Below are positions 43,511 through 52,181 of a stretch of 64,000 nt of DNA, one piece after another. The notes beneath the pieces were generated by a model. The model was not told the origin of the DNA, ran no database searches, and saw only the letters and a list, made by a program, of their open reading frames with translations. The position numbers and the translations under genes are program-made. Positions within the stretch are counted from its first letter, which is position 1; the number at the start of each line of letters is the position of its first letter. The stretch comes from Plasticicumulans acidivorans (GTDB taxonomy: Bacteria; Pseudomonadota; Gammaproteobacteria; Competibacterales; Competibacteraceae): the NCBI RefSeq assembly GCF_003182095.1, contig NZ_QGTJ01000001.1, forward strand, positions 372,001 to 436,000. The letters run 5' to 3'.

Positions 43511-44182
43511 ATGATCGCCCGCAATGAAACCGTGCTGAGCGGTGCGCAAAGCAGCGTACTGTCTACGCACAAGGTCCTGCGCAACACCTATATGTTGCTG
43601 TCGATGACGCTGCTGTTCAGCGGCGCGACCGCAGCCTATGCCGTCGTCACCAATGCCCCGCCGATGCACTGGCTGGTGATGCTGGTCGGCATGTTCGGTC
43701 TGCTGTTCCTGACCAGCCGCCTGCGCAACAGTGCCTGGGGCCTGGTTTCGGTCTTTGCCTTTACCGGCTTCATGGGCTACACGCTCGGCCCGATCCTGTC
43801 GCTGTACCTGAAGCTGCCGAACGGCGCCGAAACGGTAATGACGGCGATGGCGGCAACCGGCGGCATCTTCCTGGCGCTGTCGGCTTACGTGCTCACGTCG
43901 CGCAAGGACTTCAGCTTCATGGGCGGCTTCCTGTTCGTCGGCCTGATCGTCGCGGTACTGGCCGGATTGGGAGCGACGCTGTTCAACATCCCGTCGCTCA
44001 GCCTGGGCGTCTCGGCGATGATCGTGCTGCTGATGTCGGGCTACATCCTCTATGACACCAGCGCCATCCTCCACGGCGGCGAAACCAACTACATCATGGC
44101 GACGGTGTCGCTCTATCTCGACATCTTCAATCTGTTCGTCAACCTGCTACAGCTGCTCGGCGTGCTCGGCGGTGACGACTGA
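43511..44182 (+). CDS. yccA: Bax inhibitor-1/YccA family membrane protein
   Basis: 223 residues with seven membrane helices. The HKVLRNTYMLLSMTLLFSGA start, the GPILSLYL segment, and YDTSAILHGGETNYIMATVSLYLDIFNLFVNLL at the end match YccA/BI-1 proteins. E. coli YccA modulates FtsH proteolysis; some BI-1 proteins leak calcium. AAGGAGG lies ten bases before the ATG at 43511. The frame is open upstream into the end of zapE but only this start has a ribosome site. Confidence 0.92.
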   Translation: MIARNETVLSGAQSSVLSTHKVLRNTYMLLSMTLLFSGATAAYAVVTNAPPMHWLVMLVGMFGLLFLTSRLRNSAWGLVSVFAFTGFMGYTLGPILSLYLKLPNGAETVMTAMAATGGIFLALSAYVLTSRKDFSFMGGFLFVGLIVAVLAGLGATLFNIPSLSLGVSAMIVLLMSGYILYDTSAILHGGETNYIMATVSLYLDIFNLFVNLLQLLGVLGGDD

Positions 44183-44229
44183 GCCTGACGCTGCGCCGGC
44201 CGTGCCGGCGACCGCCTGACGAGCACAAG

Positions 44230-44259
44230 CCTCCACCGCGACCGGTGGAGGTTTTTTTT
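44230..44259 (+). terminator. Rho-independent terminator of yccA
   Basis: Stem CCTCCACC / GGTGGAGG with six-base loop, then eight T (44252-44259). Confidence 0.93.
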
Positions 44260-44416
44260 GGCTGGCAGCTGCCTTACGCCTCCCCGAGGTCCGCCGGAAC
44301 GGCCCTTCTCATTCATCGACATGCCGCATCCCCGATTTGGACGCGAGCGGCAACGTCCCGAGCCCACAGCACTGCGCACCGCCTGATCGCGGGCACACGC
44401 TGCAGCGCCCTGCTCC

Positions 44417-44445
44417 AAAAAAGAAGGCCGCCCTCACGGGCGGCC
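44417..44445 (-). terminator. Rho-independent terminator of the minus-strand symporter gene
   Basis: On the minus strand: stem GGCCGCCC / GGGCGGCC, loop GTGA, then TTCTTTTTT. It lies about 60 bases past the symporter stop. Confidence 0.88.
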
Positions 44446-44502
44446 CGATCAAACTCCCGATGTCATCAGGAGCGGGAGTAGTCCACAGCTGTTTGTGACC
44501 AC

Positions 44503-45855
44503 TCAGGCACGGGCAAGTTTCTCCCCGGCGAAATATTCACGGCTGAGGCTGACGACGACCGGACTAAGCAACAGCAGCGAGAGCAGGTTCGGGATGGCCA
44601 TGAAGGCGTTCAGCGTGTCGGCCACCAGCCAGATGAAGTCGAGCTGGGCAATGGCACCGAAAAACACGGCAATCGTCCACAGCCAGCGGAACGGCCACTC
44701 GCTGCGCGTGCCGAGCAGGTATTCCCAGCATTTCTCGCTGTAATAGCACCAGCCGAAGATCGTCGTCAGCGCAAACACCGCAAGTTCGATGGCCAGCAGA
44801 TATTTGCCGAAGCCCGGCATGGCCGCTTCGAAAGCCGATGAGGACAGCACCGCCCCGGAGTCACCGGAACTCCACACGCCCGAGGCGATGATCGCCAGTC
44901 CGGTCAGCGTGCAGACGATGAGCGTATCGATGAAGGTGCCCATCATGCCGATCAGGCCCGAACGCACGGCGCTGCGCGTGCTGCCGGCGGCCTGCGCAAT
45001 GCCGGCGGTGCCGAGGCCGGCCTCGTTGGAAAACACCCCGCGTGCCACGCCATAACGCATCGCCGCCCAGACGGCGGCACCGGCAAAACCGCCACCGGCG
45101 GCGACCGGCGTGAACGCATGCGTGAACACCAGCCCCAGCGCCTCGGGCAAACGCTCGGCGAATACCACCAGCACGATCAGCGCACAGACGATATAGCTGA
45201 TGCACATGAACGGCACCAGCGCCTCGGCCGCGGCGCCGATGCGGCGAATACCACCGAGAACCACCGCGCCGGTCAACAGAGCCAGACCGACGCCACAGGC
45301 CCATTCCGGCACGCCGAAGGCCGTATTCATCACGCTGGAAATACCGTTGGCCTGCACCATGTTGCCGATGCCGAAGCCAGCCAGACCGCCGAAGACGGCA
45401 AACGCGGTCCCCAGCCAGCGCCAGCGGCTGGACAGCCCGTTCTTGATGGCATACATCGGCCCGCCGATGTGTTCACCGTGATCGTCGACCTCGCGGTAAT
45501 GCACCGCCAGCAGCACCTCAGCGTATTTGGTCGCCATGCCGACCAGCGCGGTACACCACATCCAGAACAGGGCGCCGGGGCCGCCGAGGGCGATCGCCGT
45601 GGCGACGCCGGCGATGTTGCCCGTGCCGACGGTCGCCGCCAGTGCGGTCATCAACGCCGCGAACGCGCTGATTTCACCGTCGCCGTCACGGCTACGGCCA
45701 CGCCAGACCAGCGCGAACCCGTGGCCGATCCTGCGGATCGGCATCGCACCGAGCCGCAGCTGCAAAAACAAACCGGTGCCGAGAATCAGCACCAGCATCG
45801 GCGGTCCCCAGACGATTCCATTAACGGTGTTGACCAGATTTTCGAGAAACTCCAT
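44503..45855 (-). CDS. Sodium:alanine symporter family protein (AGCS)
   Basis: 450 residues, ten to twelve helices. AGCS signature segments: GTGNIAGVATAIALGGPGALFWMW, the GGPMYAIKNGL loop, and VFSNEAGLGTAGIAQA, which is the family's cation-site region. Proteins of this family take up alanine, glycine or glutamine with sodium. Start MEFLENLVNTVNGIVWGPP is canonical. A second, more distant AGCS paralogue is encoded 0.9 kb away on the other strand. Confidence 0.9.
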   Translation of the reverse strand: MEFLENLVNTVNGIVWGPPMLVLILGTGLFLQLRLGAMPIRRIGHGFALVWRGRSRDGDGEISAFAALMTALAATVGTGNIAGVATAIALGGPGALFWMWCTALVGMATKYAEVLLAVHYREVDDHGEHIGGPMYAIKNGLSSRWRWLGTAFAVFGGLAGFGIGNMVQANGISSVMNTAFGVPEWACGVGLALLTGAVVLGGIRRIGAAAEALVPFMCISYIVCALIVLVVFAERLPEALGLVFTHAFTPVAAGGGFAGAAVWAAMRYGVARGVFSNEAGLGTAGIAQAAGSTRSAVRSGLIGMMGTFIDTLIVCTLTGLAIIASGVWSSGDSGAVLSSSAFEAAMPGFGKYLLAIELAVFALTTIFGWCYYSEKCWEYLLGTRSEWPFRWLWTIAVFFGAIAQLDFIWLVADTLNAFMAIPNLLSLLLLSPVVVSLSREYFAGEKLARA

Positions 45856-46139
45856 CGGTCATGATCTCCTGCAGCAAGTCAGGGCATGCCGCAGCTCACC
45901 GCCCGGTGACAGGCCCCGGATGCCCGGTGGAAAAAGCAGTCGCCGACGCGGCTGGCGCACGTCATGCGCCGCGTGCGCATGAGGCTGTCGAATAACGGTA
46001 CGGCGCAGACGCCCGTCGGAGTCGACGATGGTAAACATTGCCCGCCCCCCACCACAGCGGGCGACGACGGCAAACGTAGCGCAGCAGTAACACCCGCCCG
46101 TGGGCCAGCGGCAGCCGAGTCGGTTATACCGCCGGGGCA

Positions 46140-46550
46140 TCAGGCGTCCCCCTGAGTCGCGCCGGCCAGTCCTTTCACCCGGCCATCGACCAGCCATATT
46201 CCATCGGCGTCCTCCAGCACTTTGAAAGCGGTGAGCTTCATTCCCTCGCACAGGGGGCTGACGACGACACCGCTCAACGGCTCGTAGGTCACGCCATGCG
46301 TCGAGCAGCGCAGCAGGCGACCGCTGTCGTCGAACAGCTCGTAGGTATCGCAGTCCAGCGGCAGAGCCTGATGCACACAGCGATTGCGGTATGCACGGCA
46401 TTGCCCCTGATAACGCAACACCACCAGTGGCACGACGGCCCGCTTGCCGAGGATGACGTCGATACGCCGGTAGTGACCTTCCACGAGCTCATCACTGCGG
46501 CAGATATGCAGGCGGGGTTTCGATTCATCGGACACGTTGGATTCCCTCAT
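46140..46550 (-). CDS. Rieske [2Fe-2S] domain protein
   Basis: About 136 residues. The cluster ligands are in RCVHQALPLDCD (Cys58, His60) and RCSTHG (Cys82, His85), spaced by 21 residues. It is a single-domain ferredoxin-like Rieske protein without a signal peptide, so cytoplasmic. Partner oxygenase or reductase genes are not adjacent; its flanks are two sodium:amino acid symporters. The ATG at 46550 lacks a clear ribosome site; a GTG at 46535 with GAGGGA about seven bases upstream may be the true start, giving 131 residues. Confidence 0.78.
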   Translation of the reverse strand: MRESNVSDESKPRLHICRSDELVEGHYRRIDVILGKRAVVPLVVLRYQGQCRAYRNRCVHQALPLDCDTYELFDDSGRLLRCSTHGVTYEPLSGVVVSPLCEGMKLTAFKVLEDADGIWLVDGRVKGLAGATQGDA

Positions 46551-46758
46551 TCACGAGCCGTGGCGGACACCGGTCCGCAAGCGGAGCACGACCGTGGCAT
46601 GGCGGCCCGCTGACTCGTTAAGCCCTTGGTTCTGATGCGGAAATCAGAAATGCCACGCGCCACGCTCAGCGCGCTGCTACTAACTTGCGACATAAAGCAT
46701 CACTCCGCATCATCGAAATGCTTCATTTCAACGGCGAGACACGGGAGATCGAACGTCA

Positions 46759-48177
46759 GTGGACGCAATCATCGATTTTCTCAACACGATATTTTGGGGC
46801 TACGTCCTGATTTACGGACTGATCGCCGTCGGTATTTTCTTCACGCTGCGCCTGGCCTTCGTCCAGGTCGTGCACTTCCCCGAAATGCTGCGCACCATCG
46901 TCGGTTCGCGCGGCGGTGACAAATCCGGTATCACCCCGTTCCAGGCGCTGTGTACCAGCCTTGCCTCGCGTGTCGGCACCGGCAACCTCGCCGGCGTGGC
47001 TGTAGCCCTCTACCTCGGCGGGCCGGGGGCGATTTTCTGGATGTGGGTGGTCGCCTTCGTCGGCATGGCCACCGCCTATTCCGAAAGCACCCTGGCGCAG
47101 CTTTACAAGATCCGCAACGAGGACGGCGAATTCCGCGGCGGACCGGCTTTCTACATCGCCCGCGGTCTGCGCGCGCCCTGGGCCGCCGTGATTTTCTCCA
47201 TTTGTCTGATTCTCACCTTCGGCCTGATCTTCAACGCCGTGCAGGCCAACTCGATTTCCAGCGCGATGGAAGCCGCCTTCGGCGTGCCGAAACTCGCCGT
47301 CGGCGTGGCCATCGCGGCCCTCGCCGCTATCGTCATCTTCGGCGGTATCCGCGGCATCGCCCGCTTCGCCGAATGGGTCGTGCCGTTCATGGCCGGTGCC
47401 TACGTGCTGGTTGCGCTCTATGTCGTCGTCGTTAACTTCTCCGAGGTGCCGGGCGTCCTCGCGCTGATCGTCAAATCCGCCTTTGGCATCGAGGAAGCCG
47501 CCGGCGGCGTCGCCGGATCGATCACCGCGGCGATGCTCAACGGCGTCAAACGCGGCCTGTTCTCCAACGAAGCCGGCATGGGCAGTGCGCCGAACGCCGC
47601 CGCAACCGCCACACCCGACCCGCATCACCCCTCCTCTCAGGGGTTCGTGCAGGCCTTCGGCGTGTTCATCGACACCATCGTGATCTGCAGTGCGACCGCC
47701 ATCATGATCCTGCTCTCAGGCGTACTGGCACCGGGCTCCGGTGTCACCGGCACCGAGCTGACGCAGGCGGCCCTGGACGTCCACCTCGGCGGCTTTGGCA
47801 CCTACTTCGTCGCGCTGGCGATCTTTTTCTTCGCCTTCACTTCGATCGTGGCCAATTACGCCTATGCCGAAAACGCGATGACCTACCTCGGCATCGGCAA
47901 CAAAGCCGGGCTGTACACGCTGCGCGTCGGCACGCTGGGGATGGTCGTATGGGGCGCGATGCAGAGCGTGTCGACGGTGTTCAATGCCGCCGATGCCTCG
48001 ATGGGACTGATGGCCACGATCAATCTCGTCGCCATCGTGCTGATGTCGGGCACCGTCATCAAACTCACACGCGATTACTTCGAACAGCGCAAGCAGGGCG
48101 TCGTGCCGCATTTCCACAGCGCCAGATACCCCGAGCTGGCCGGAGAGATCGACCCGGACATCTGGCGCGAACGCTGA
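46759..48177 (+). CDS. Sodium:alanine symporter family protein (AGCS), second copy
   Basis: 472 residues of the same family as the 44.5-45.9 kb gene but distinct in sequence. SRVGTGNLAGVAVALYLGGP, the GGPAFYIARGL loop and GLFSNEAGMGSAPNAAATA are the diagnostic segments; the last matches the glycine/alanine subgroup that has APN after GMGS. It starts at a GTG (46759). A C-terminal hydrophilic tail of about 30 residues follows the last helix. Divergent from the Rieske gene with about 210 bases between. Substrate beyond small neutral amino acids is not known. Confidence 0.9.
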   Translation: MDAIIDFLNTIFWGYVLIYGLIAVGIFFTLRLAFVQVVHFPEMLRTIVGSRGGDKSGITPFQALCTSLASRVGTGNLAGVAVALYLGGPGAIFWMWVVAFVGMATAYSESTLAQLYKIRNEDGEFRGGPAFYIARGLRAPWAAVIFSICLILTFGLIFNAVQANSISSAMEAAFGVPKLAVGVAIAALAAIVIFGGIRGIARFAEWVVPFMAGAYVLVALYVVVVNFSEVPGVLALIVKSAFGIEEAAGGVAGSITAAMLNGVKRGLFSNEAGMGSAPNAAATATPDPHHPSSQGFVQAFGVFIDTIVICSATAIMILLSGVLAPGSGVTGTELTQAALDVHLGGFGTYFVALAIFFFAFTSIVANYAYAENAMTYLGIGNKAGLYTLRVGTLGMVVWGAMQSVSTVFNAADASMGLMATINLVAIVLMSGTVIKLTRDYFEQRKQGVVPHFHSARYPELAGEIDPDIWRER

Positions 48178-48319
48178 GCGAACCAGGGCGCGGCGCGGCA
48201 TGCAGAACGGCGGCGTGTGCTGGCTGCGCCCCCCGATGCGGTGGCACCCCGAGGCCAACCACGGTACGGCGCGCGCCGGCGGCATCTGCCTAGCCGTGTG
48301 CCCCCACCGGCAGCGGGCA

Positions 48320-48353
48320 AATAAAAAGGGCTTGCCATTGCTGGTAAGCCCTT
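48320..48353 (-). terminator. Rho-independent terminator of tRNA-Leu
   Basis: On the minus strand: stem AAGGGCTTACCA / TGGCAAGCCCTT (one mispair or wobble), loop GCAA, then TTTTATTT. It lies 11 bases past the tRNA 3' end. Confidence 0.85.
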
Positions 48354-48363
48354 GATAAATAAC

Positions 48364-48447
48364 TGGTGCCGGTGAAGGGACTCGAACCCCCACGGTGTTA
48401 CCCGGCTGATTTTGAGTCAGCTGCGTCTACCATTCCGCCACACCGGC
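48364..48447 (-). tRNA. tRNA-Leu (anticodon CAA)
   Basis: 84 bases including an encoded CCA. Acceptor stem GCCGGTG / CACCGGC, D-arm TGGCGGAATGGTAGACGCA, anticodon arm GCTGA-CTCAAAA-TCAGC with CAA in the loop, a class II long variable arm (about CGGGTAACACCGTG) and T-arm GTTCGAGTC. The long arm and G-C-rich acceptor are typical of tRNA-Leu. It reads UUG codons. Followed by its own terminator. Confidence 0.96.
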
Positions 48448-48524
48448 GACGGGGGGCGGAGTATCGTGGATTTGGGGCCACTGGACAAGGGGCTGTAACA
48501 CTTCACTGCTGAAACAACGCTACG

Positions 48525-48548
48525 CCCGACGGGTGGACCACCGTCGGG
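48525..48548. repeat. Inverted repeat in the pckG leader region
   Basis: CCCGACGG / CCGTCGGG with an eight-base loop, no T-run following. It lies about 130 bases before the pckG start and could be a leader hairpin or an operator. Confidence 0.45.
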
Positions 48549-48674
48549 TTCCGTGTCATTTTCCGCCGGACGCCAACCTTTAGCGCAACGACACGGGCTC
48601 TGGCGTTCCTCGCCCGCGCGTCACGTCTCTATATCAACTAGTCGAATCTAGCGACCCCTGAGGAGCTGCAGCTG

Positions 48675-50438
48675 ATGACCACGAAGAACGAAGCCCTCCA
48701 GGCTTGGGTGGAAGAAGTAGCCCAACTGACCAAGCCGGATCGCATCCACTGGTGCGACGGCTCGGACGCCGAATACAAGGAACTGCTCCAGATTGCGCTG
48801 GCGACCGGCGATCTGATCGAGCTGAACAAGGAGACCCACCCCAGCTGCTACCTGCATCGCTCGCATCCGACGGACGTGGCCCGCACCGAACACCTGACCT
48901 TCATCTGCACGCAGAATCGCGACGACGCCGGCCCCAACAACAACTGGATCTCGCCGGCCGAAGGCCATGACAAGATCGATTCACTGTTCGACGGCTGCAT
49001 GCAGGGACGCACGATGTACGTGCTGCCCTACTGCATGGGGCCGATCGATTCACCGCTGGCCCGCTGCGGCGTCGAGATCACCGACAGCCTGTATGTCGTG
49101 CTCAGCATGCGCGTCATGACGCGCATGGGCAAAGCGGCGCTGGCGCGCATCGAGCGCGACGGCAACTTCGTGCGCGGCCTGCACTCGACCGGCGACCTGA
49201 GTCCCGAGCGCCGCTTCATCATGCACTTCCCGGAAGAGCTGATGATCAAGTCGATCGGCTCCGGCTACGGCGGCAACGCGCTGCTCGGCAAGAAGTGCCA
49301 CGCGCTGCGCATCGCCAGCTGGCAGGCGAAGTCCGAAGGCTGGCTGGCCGAGCACATGCTGATCGTCGGCATCCAGAATCCCGAAGGACTGACCCGCTAC
49401 GTCGCCGCCGCCTTCCCCTCGGCCTGCGGCAAGACCAATCTGGCGATGCTGATCCCGCCGGCGACGATGCCGGGCTGGAAGGTCTGGACCGTTGGCGACG
49501 ACATCGCCTGGCTGCACCTCGGTGAGGACGGCCAGCTGTGGGCGATCAACCCGGAAGCGGGCTTCTTCGGTGTCGCCCCCGGCACCGGCCCGAAGACCAA
49601 CCCGACCGCGCTGAACATGCTCGATCACGACACCATTTTCACCAACGTCGGTGTCACCGCCGACAAGCAGCCCTGGTGGGAAGGCAAGAACAAGAGCGAA
49701 GTGCCGGTCATCGACTGGAAGGGCAATCCCTTCGATCCGGCTGGCGGCCCGGCGGCCCATCCGAATTCGCGCTTCACCGTCGCCGCACGCCAGTGCGCCA
49801 GCGCCTCGGAGCGCATGGAAGACCCGGCCGGCGTACCGATCTCCGCGATCGTCTTCGGCGGCCGTCGCGCCGAACTGGCGCCGCTGGTGTTCGAAGCGCG
49901 TGACTGGAAACACGGCGTGCTGGTCGGCGCCGCAGTCGCCTCGGAAACCACCGCAGCCGCCACCGGCGCGGTCGGCGTCGTGCGCCGCGACCCGATGGCG
50001 ATGCAGCCGTTCTGCGGCTACAACTTTGCCGACTACTGGACGCACTGGCTGGGCTTCGCCGAGAAATCCAGCAAGCTGCCGAAGGTGTTCCACGTCAACT
50101 GGTTCCGCCAGGACGGCAACGGCAACTTCATCTGGCCGGGTTTTGGTGAAAACCTGCGCGTGATCGAGTGGATCCTCGGCCGCTGCGAGGGCACCGCCAA
50201 CGCCGTCGAAACCCCGATCGGCTACATGCCGGCGCCGAGTGACCTCGACACCAAGAACCTCGACATCGAAGCCGACACCATCGAGGCACTGCTGTCGATC
50301 GATCCGGCCGCCTGGCAGAAGGAACTCGACGACATCCGCGACTACTTCAACAAGTACGGCGAACACATGCCGCGGGCCTTGTGGGACGAACTCGAAACCA
50401 CGCGGGAAGCGCTGGAAGCCAAGCTCGCCGCCGCCTGA
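48675..50438 (+). CDS. pckG: Phosphoenolpyruvate carboxykinase (GTP)
   Basis: 587 residues. Converts oxaloacetate and GTP to phosphoenolpyruvate, the first committed step in gluconeogenesis. The P-loop with the reactive cysteine reads FPSACGKTNLAML; the manganese-site segments KSIGSGYGGNALLGKK and HMLIVG, and the WNGFGENLRV-like FIWPGFGENLRV loop near the C-terminus, are those of the GTP family rather than the ATP family. A GGAG lies about eight bases before the ATG. Convergent with pyruvate kinase. Confidence 0.97.
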   Translation: MTTKNEALQAWVEEVAQLTKPDRIHWCDGSDAEYKELLQIALATGDLIELNKETHPSCYLHRSHPTDVARTEHLTFICTQNRDDAGPNNNWISPAEGHDKIDSLFDGCMQGRTMYVLPYCMGPIDSPLARCGVEITDSLYVVLSMRVMTRMGKAALARIERDGNFVRGLHSTGDLSPERRFIMHFPEELMIKSIGSGYGGNALLGKKCHALRIASWQAKSEGWLAEHMLIVGIQNPEGLTRYVAAAFPSACGKTNLAMLIPPATMPGWKVWTVGDDIAWLHLGEDGQLWAINPEAGFFGVAPGTGPKTNPTALNMLDHDTIFTNVGVTADKQPWWEGKNKSEVPVIDWKGNPFDPAGGPAAHPNSRFTVAARQCASASERMEDPAGVPISAIVFGGRRAELAPLVFEARDWKHGVLVGAAVASETTAAATGAVGVVRRDPMAMQPFCGYNFADYWTHWLGFAEKSSKLPKVFHVNWFRQDGNGNFIWPGFGENLRVIEWILGRCEGTANAVETPIGYMPAPSDLDTKNLDIEADTIEALLSIDPAAWQKELDDIRDYFNKYGEHMPRALWDELETTREALEAKLAAA

Positions 50439-50465
50439 GCGACGGCGCAGTCTTGTTCGAACCGG

Positions 50466-50493
50466 GGCGCCACCACACGGTGGCGCCTTTTTT
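50466..50493 (+). terminator. Rho-independent terminator of pckG
   Basis: Stem GGCGCCACC / GGTGGCGCC with loop ACAC, then six T (50488-50493), directly before the convergent pyk stop. Confidence 0.92.
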
Positions 50494-50508
50494 CTGCCCG
50501 CGACGTGC

Positions 50509-51942
50509 TCAGCAGAGCACTTCGCCGCGCTCGATATGCGCCAGATGCAGCAGATTGGTCGTGCCCGGCCGCGCGAACGGGATGCCGGCGACGATCGCCA
50601 GGCGGTCGCCGCCACGGGCAAAGCCGTTGCAGACCGCCGCATACTTGGCGTGCTCGATCATGTCGGAAACACCGTGGATATCCGCACTGAGCAGCGGATA
50701 CACGCCCCAGGCGAGCGTCAGCCGGCGAGCGACGTGCAGGTGCGGCGTCAGGCCGAGGATCGGGGTTTCCGGGCGCTCGCGAGCGGCGCGCAGGCTGGTG
50801 TAGCCGGAGCTGGTGTAGGTCACCGTCGCGGCGATGCCGAGCACGCGCGTGACCTCGCGCAGCGCGGCGCACACCGCATCGGCCGAGGTCTTCTGCGGCT
50901 GCGGCTGGCTGGCTTCCATCATCCGCCGGTAATACGGATCGCCTTCGACCTCGCGGATGATGCGATCCATCATCGTCACCGCCTCGACCGGGTATTCGCC
51001 CGAGGCCGACTCGGCCGACAGCATCACCGCGTCGGCACCGTCATAGACCGCCGTGGCCACGTCCGAAGCCTCGGCGCGCGTCGGCACCGGCGCGTGCACC
51101 ATCGAATCGAGCATGTGCGTGGCGACGATCACCGGCCGTCCCGCGTCGCGGCAGCACTGGATGATGCGCTTCTGGATGCCGGGCACGCGCTCCGGCGGCA
51201 GTTCGACGCCGAGGTCGCCGCGGGCGACCATGATCGCGTCGGAATGCTCGACGATCGCCTTCAGATCCTCGATCGCCGAGGGTTTTTCCAGCTTGGCGAG
51301 AATCGCCGCGCGGTTGCCGACCAGCGAGCGCAGCTCCGCCATGTCCTTGGCCCGCTGCACGAACGACAGCGCCACCCAGTCGACGCCGAGCTCCAGCCCG
51401 AAGGCGAGGTCGGCGCGATCTTTTTCGGTCAGCGGTGAGATCGGCAGCACCACCGAGGGCACGTTGACGCCCTTGCGGTTGGATACCTCGCCGCCGTTGA
51501 CGACGCGCGTCTCGGCGAAATCGGCGCCGCAGTCGACGACTTCGAGGTGCACGCGGCCATCGTCGATCAGCAGCGCGGCCCCGGGCCTGAGCGCGGCGAA
51601 GATTTCCGGATGCAGCAGCGGCGCCCGCGTCGCATCGCCCGGCGTGGCGTCCAGATCGAGCCGGAAATGCGCGCCGCTCTCCAGCGTCACCACCCCCTCG
51701 GCAAAAGTGCCGACGCGCAGCTTCGGCCCCTGCAGGTCCATCAGCACGCCGAGCGGACGACCGACTTCCTTTTCGACAGCGCGGACGATGTCGAAACGGG
51801 CACGGTGATCGGCATGGCTGCCGTGGCTGAAATTGAAGCGGAACAGATCAGCCCCGGCCTCGACGAGCGCGCGGATCACTTGCGCGCTGGAACTGGCCGG
51901 GCCAAGCGTGGCGACCACCTTGGCGTTGCGTTCACGGTGCAT
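50509..51942 (-). CDS. pyk: Pyruvate kinase
   Basis: 477 residues from the ATG at 51942 (MHRERNAKVVATLGPAS). Motifs: RFNFSHGSHADH, MDLQGPKLRVG, the metal-binding KLEKPSAIEDL and MVARGDLGVELPPERVP, and the catalytic-loop region VATHMLDSMVHAPVPTRAEASDVATAVYDG. Converts PEP and ADP to pyruvate and ATP. The MVARGDLG region and the length match PykA/PykF. The frame is open upstream, but only this start gives the family N-terminus. It faces pckG end to end across one terminator. Confidence 0.96.
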   Translation of the reverse strand: MHRERNAKVVATLGPASSSAQVIRALVEAGADLFRFNFSHGSHADHRARFDIVRAVEKEVGRPLGVLMDLQGPKLRVGTFAEGVVTLESGAHFRLDLDATPGDATRAPLLHPEIFAALRPGAALLIDDGRVHLEVVDCGADFAETRVVNGGEVSNRKGVNVPSVVLPISPLTEKDRADLAFGLELGVDWVALSFVQRAKDMAELRSLVGNRAAILAKLEKPSAIEDLKAIVEHSDAIMVARGDLGVELPPERVPGIQKRIIQCCRDAGRPVIVATHMLDSMVHAPVPTRAEASDVATAVYDGADAVMLSAESASGEYPVEAVTMMDRIIREVEGDPYYRRMMEASQPQPQKTSADAVCAALREVTRVLGIAATVTYTSSGYTSLRAARERPETPILGLTPHLHVARRLTLAWGVYPLLSADIHGVSDMIEHAKYAAVCNGFARGGDRLAIVAGIPFARPGTTNLLHLAHIERGEVLC

Positions 51943-52091
51943 GGGACGACTCCGCGGCGATGGATCGGTGTGAAGGCGTTTTAACCCGTCGCCATGTCTC
52001 TTGCACGACATGCGCGTGCTCATCTGCACAACGGCACCGCCTGCTGTACGAGCAGGCGTCCAGCGCCTGAGTGCATGTCCGGCCGCGTGAG

Positions 52092-52107
52092 GCATTACAG
52101 GTAATGC
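52092..52107. repeat. Perfect inverted repeat upstream of the iron transporter
   Basis: GCATTAC-AG-GTAATGC, 12 bases before the Fur box and followed by TTGCCTGTTTTTT. It could be an operator for another regulator, or a small hairpin ending transcription from upstream. Confidence 0.4.
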
Positions 52108-52118
52108 TTGCCTGTTTT

Positions 52119-52137
52119 TTGATAATCATTATCATTC
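52119..52137. promoter_or_regulatory. Fur box
   Basis: TTGATAATCATTATCATTC: a strong match to the 19-base Fur operator (GATAATGATAATCATTATC) on either strand, within 65 bases of the iron-binding protein ATG. Iron would repress the transporter. Confidence 0.85.
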
Positions 52138-52181
52138 GATGCTGATTCGCCGTTCGCTCACTCCGCCCCGAGGTCTGCCGC

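Larger units (their letters stand above)
44183..44502. other. 320-base gene-free region between two facing terminators
   Basis: Holds a plus-strand terminator for yccA (44230-44259) and a minus-strand terminator for the symporter (44417-44445). Between them nothing recognisable was found. Confidence 0.6.
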
